A model generated the notes under the pieces. That model did not search any database. It saw nothing but the letters and a program-made list of their open reading frames with translations, and was not told the origin of the DNA. The position numbers and the translations under genes are program-made. A DNA stretch of 64,000 bases, from the NCBI RefSeq assembly GCF_027625995.1, contig NZ_CP115396.1, forward strand, positions 1,674,001 to 1,738,000, written 5' to 3'. This document shows positions 61,448 to 64,000 of the stretch, piece by piece; position 1 is the stretch's first letter; each line of letters opens with the position of its first letter. The stretch is from Hymenobacter yonginensis (GTDB lineage Bacteria; Bacteroidota; Bacteroidia; Cytophagales; Hymenobacteraceae).

Positions 61448-61798
61448 ATGAATGACTGTTTTCTGGCATATGGCCAGCTTCTCTGCAAACTGGACTTTCC
61501 AACTCTACGGCAGATATGCGAAGGAAACGGCGTTTTGGCGCGAATAAGAAGCTCCAGCCATTACGAACGTGAAGAATACCTCCTACTGACGACTCCGAAA
61601 GAGGCTCGCATTTCTTTTGAACAGATAGCCGAATGTGAGTTTCTGTTACGTGGAGAAGCGGAATCAAAAGCCGATTTACTACAGGTATGCCAATTGGCTT
61701 CTGCGGCGCTATCTAACGCTCAGCTTCGCCATAGCCTAGAGCTTTACGACTTAGACGATCAGCTTTTTGCTTACCTGCACCATAACTGGTTGCCGTAA
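61448..61798 (+). CDS. Unknown 116-residue protein
   Basis: The product (MNDCFLAYGQLLCKLDFPTL to the end LFAYLHHNWLP) is helical and acidic, with no signal or membrane segment. GC is lower than in neighbours, which hints at transfer. I do not recognise it. It is divergent from the DUF4259-like gene and convergent to gpsA. Confidence 0.55.
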   Translation: MNDCFLAYGQLLCKLDFPTLRQICEGNGVLARIRSSSHYEREEYLLLTTPKEARISFEQIAECEFLLRGEAESKADLLQVCQLASAALSNAQLRHSLELYDLDDQLFAYLHHNWLP

Positions 61799-61813
61799 GG
61801 GTTAAGTTGACGC

Positions 61814-62803
61814 CTACCGAAACTTCTCCTTCAGCAGCTCGATTTCCACGGCCGGCGAAATCTTCTCGTAGAGAATGTGGTAGGCGGCCGAGGTGATGGG
61901 CATGGGCACCTGCAGGCGCTTGTTTATCTCGTAGATGCTCTTCACGGCGTAGTAGCCCTCGGCCACCATGTTCATCTCCATCTGCGCTGACTTCACTGAG
62001 TAGCCGCGGCCCACCATGTTGCCGAAGGTGCGGTTACGCGAAAACTGCGAGTAGGCCGTCACCAGCAGGTCGCCGAGGTAGGCCGAGCCCGACAGGTCGC
62101 GGGGCGTGGGGTTGAGAGCGTGCACGAAGCGGCGCATCTCCTGCACCGCGTTGCTCACCAGCACCGCCTGGAAATTGTCGCCGTAGCCGAGGCCGTGGGC
62201 AATGCCGCTGGTCAGGGCAATGATGTTTTTCATGACGGCAAAGTATTCGATGCCGTCGAGGTCCTGGGCGGGGTTGGCCTTCACATAGCGGTTGCGCAGC
62301 AGGCGGCAGAAGTCCTCGGCCAGCGTGGGGTCGGGCGAGCCGATGGTGAGGTAGCTCTGCTTTTCCAGCGCCACTTCCTCGGCGTGGCACGGGCCCGCCA
62401 CCACGCCCAGACGGGTAGGCGCCAGCCGAAACCGCTCGGCCACGTAGTCGGTCACCAGCACGTTTTTGCCCGGAATCATGCCCTTGATGGCCGAAATGAC
62501 GCGCTTGTTCTTTAGCGAGTCGCGGTCCAGTTTGTCGAGCACGCCCTGCACGAAGGCGGCGGGCACGCCCAGCACCAGCCAGTCGGCCTCGGCCACCACT
62601 TCCTGCAGGTCCGTGGAGGGGAACACCCGCGTGAGGTCGTGGGCCACGGAGGAGAGGTAGCGCGGGTTGTGGCGCGTGGTGCGCAGGTGCTGCACGTCGT
62701 CTTTGGAGCGCAGCCACCAGCCCACCCGGGACCCGTTTTCGGCCAGAATCTTGGTGAGGGCAGTGGCCCAGGAGCCGCCGCCGAGCATGGCTATCTTTTC
62801 CAA
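61814..62803 (-). CDS. gpsA: Glycerol-3-phosphate dehydrogenase [NAD(P)+]
   Basis: This cytosolic enzyme reduces dihydroxyacetone phosphate to sn-glycerol-3-phosphate for membrane lipids. The 329 residues begin with the dinucleotide loop MEKIAMLGGGSWATAL, and contain the family blocks KGMIPGKNVLVTD, AGPCHAEEVALEKQSYLTIG, VMKNIIALTSGIAHGLGYGD (with the catalytic Lys), and GDLLVTAYSQFSRNRTFG. ATG 62803 is the usual start. Bases upstream carry GTGATGAGG-type repeats. Confidence 0.96.
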   Translation of the reverse strand: MEKIAMLGGGSWATALTKILAENGSRVGWWLRSKDDVQHLRTTRHNPRYLSSVAHDLTRVFPSTDLQEVVAEADWLVLGVPAAFVQGVLDKLDRDSLKNKRVISAIKGMIPGKNVLVTDYVAERFRLAPTRLGVVAGPCHAEEVALEKQSYLTIGSPDPTLAEDFCRLLRNRYVKANPAQDLDGIEYFAVMKNIIALTSGIAHGLGYGDNFQAVLVSNAVQEMRRFVHALNPTPRDLSGSAYLGDLLVTAYSQFSRNRTFGNMVGRGYSVKSAQMEMNMVAEGYYAVKSIYEINKRLQVPMPITSAAYHILYEKISPAVEIELLKEKFR

Positions 62804-62809
62804 CGAGGT

Positions 62810-62852
62810 AACAGGTGATGTGGTGATGAGGGGAATCGTGACAGGTGACAGG
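62810..62852. repeat. Short GTGATGAGG/GTGACAGGTG repeat cluster before gpsA
   Basis: GGTGATGTGGTGATGAGGGG followed by GTGACAGGTGACAGGTG gives several copies of the GTGATGAGG-like decamer. Only one arm is present. It is a smaller relative of the spacers at 1147 and 56432. Confidence 0.55.
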
Positions 62853-62953
62853 TGCTGGGCCTGCTGTGGGGCAGCGTAGCCGGTTGGGCGTGGGCCGCCA
62901 TTGGGGCCTTACGGTTGCCTGTCCTCAAAAGTGCGAAGTTTCCTTTACAAACA

Positions 62954-62981
62954 AGCCCCTGCCGCGCGAACGACAGGGGCC
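62954..62981 (-). terminator. Hairpin after the efflux adaptor gene
   Basis: GCCCCTG pairs with CAGGGGC across a 12-base loop that can pair further. On the minus strand it is followed by TTGTTTG. It lies about 80 bases after the adaptor stop. Confidence 0.55.
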
Positions 62982-63063
62982 TGGCTGCTATAGGAGGTTG
63001 GCGGACAGCGGACAACAAATAGTGCCCGCCGGGAGCCGCCCCTCCCGAAATACGGTTTCAGGG

Positions 63064-64000
63064 CTATTTGGCTTCCTCAGGGCCTTCTTTCAGGGCTTCC
63101 TTGTTGAGGCTTTTGGCGTCCTTCACCACCACCCGCTCGCCGGGCTTCAGGGTTTTGGCCACGGCCCGGAACGGCCCGCTCACCACTTCGTCGCCGGCTT
63201 TCAGGCCGCTCAGGATTTCGATGTTCTGGAAGTCACTGATGCCGGTTTTCACGGGCGTAATCATCGCCTGGCCGTCGCGGATAACGAACACCACTTCCTG
63301 CACGTCGGTGGTTTTCTTGGCGCTGGCGGCCTCAGTAGCCCCGCTTTTGCCGCGCCCGCCTACGCCGCCCACCCGCACGCGGGGGCCGGCGCTGCCAGCC
63401 GCATCGGCGGCGGCCGTCATGGCGCTGTCGGAGCGGGTCGTGACGGCGGCCAGCGGCACGCTCAGCACGCCGGTTTTGCGGTCGGTGATGATGTCGACGG
63501 AAGCCGTCATGCCGGGGCGGAACGGCACCACCGTGCGGCCGTTGACGGTGCGCAGCAGGTGGCGGTACGAGTCGGGCAGCAGCCGGATGCGCACCTCAAA
63601 CTCGGTTACGGCTTCGGCCGTGAGGGCGTCTTTGGCCGTGTTGGCAATGCTGGTCACGAGGCCGCGGAACTTCTCGTCCTTGCTGGCATACGAATCCACT
63701 TCCACCACCACCGAGTCGCCGAGGTGCACGTTGATGATGTCGTTTTCATTCACGTTCACCCGCACCTCCATGGAGTTGAGGTTGGCGATGCGCATGATTT
63801 CGGTGCCCGACATCTGCGAGGTGCCCACTACCCGCTCGCCTTTCTCCACGTTGAGCTTGCTGATGGTGCCGCTCACGGGAGCGTAGATGGTGGTTTTGTT
63901 GAGGTTGCGGCGGGCATCGTCGAGGCCGGCCTGGGCGCTCTGCACGCTGCTCTGCGCCGAGCGGATGCCGGCCCGGGCGCTGTTGAGCTCTTCCTGCGAG
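63064..64000 (-). CDS. Efflux RND periplasmic adaptor subunit (N-terminus outside window)
   Basis: This is the membrane fusion protein that links an inner membrane pump to an outer membrane channel. The visible 312 residues run from a coiled-coil hairpin (SQEELNSARAGIRSAQSSVQ) through the lipoyl-like half (TTIYAPVSGTISKLNVEKGE), a beta-barrel (VNENDIINVHLGDSVVVEVD, VPFRPGMTASVDIITDR) and a membrane-proximal part (VFVIRDGQAMITPVKTGISD, LKAGDEVVSGPF). The frame is open to the last base of the window, so the start is further on. The pump gene is expected nearby but not seen. Confidence 0.93.
   Translation of the reverse strand, partial: SQEELNSARAGIRSAQSSVQSAQAGLDDARRNLNKTTIYAPVSGTISKLNVEKGERVVGTSQMSGTEIMRIANLNSMEVRVNVNENDIINVHLGDSVVVEVDSYASKDEKFRGLVTSIANTAKDALTAEAVTEFEVRIRLLPDSYRHLLRTVNGRTVVPFRPGMTASVDIITDRKTGVLSVPLAAVTTRSDSAMTAAADAAGSAGPRVRVGGVGGRGKSGATEAASAKKTTDVQEVVFVIRDGQAMITPVKTGISDFQNIEILSGLKAGDEVVSGPFRAVAKTLKPGERVVVKDAKSLNKEALKEGPEEAK

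Overview
The window is chromosomal DNA from a GC-rich Bacteroidota, most likely a Hymenobacter-like member of the Cytophagales. Support comes from a T9SS-type C-terminal domain, several TonB-C proteins, DUF6266, DUF349 and WG-repeat proteins, promoters of the TTG-N19-TAnnTTTG type, and the general lack of Shine-Dalgarno sequences. No database search was possible, so all names rest on reading motifs.

Layout. 0-2 kb: the end of a histidine operon (hisA end, hisF, hisIE), with odd decamer-rich inverted repeats between the genes. 2-11 kb: housekeeping genes (TPR protein, gyrA, HD hydrolase, L,D-transpeptidase) plus a 1.2 kb gene-free stretch of lower GC. 11.2 kb: tRNA-Thr(TGT). 11.5-26.3 kb: an accessory island with small cargo genes, a minus-strand prophage remnant (13.3-23.7 kb; terminase, tail-type genes, esterase-like tail fibre) and a tyrosine recombinase. 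At least five prophage genes carry in-frame stops or frameshifts, while the large terminase and the fibre remain open. An 11-base match to the tRNA 3' end lies just before the integrase, and the island's right side abuts a truncated ABC permease remnant.

26.3-40.9 kb: an accessory zone of single-gene envelope proteins (three TonB-C proteins, one with three such domains; a WG-repeat protein; DUF3298- and DUF3828-like proteins; small membrane proteins) interspersed with eroded gene fragments, then a nuclease, a DUF6266 protein and a small unknown. 41-45.3 kb: a starch locus made of a membrane-bound AraC-type regulator with an outer carbohydrate-binding-like domain, a secreted alpha-amylase-family enzyme and a broken sugar kinase. 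45.5-51.4 kb: an ASCH-domain protein, an exported endonuclease and a three-gene molybdenum aldehyde oxidase operon of the PaoABC type, whose small subunit carries an extra thioredoxin-like N-terminal domain. 51.9-64 kb: ordinary chromosomal genes (small basic protein, DUF349, YqgE, pdxH, DUF1015, Maf, a membrane glycosyltransferase, EamA transporter, gpsA, efflux adaptor).

The points most worth following are the cluster of lesions in the prophage, including two likely Trp-to-stop changes and a nine-base homopolymer frameshift; the carbohydrate-sensing AraC regulator with its 13-bp palindrome; the redoxin-oxidase fusion; and the family of decamer-built intergenic inverted repeats.
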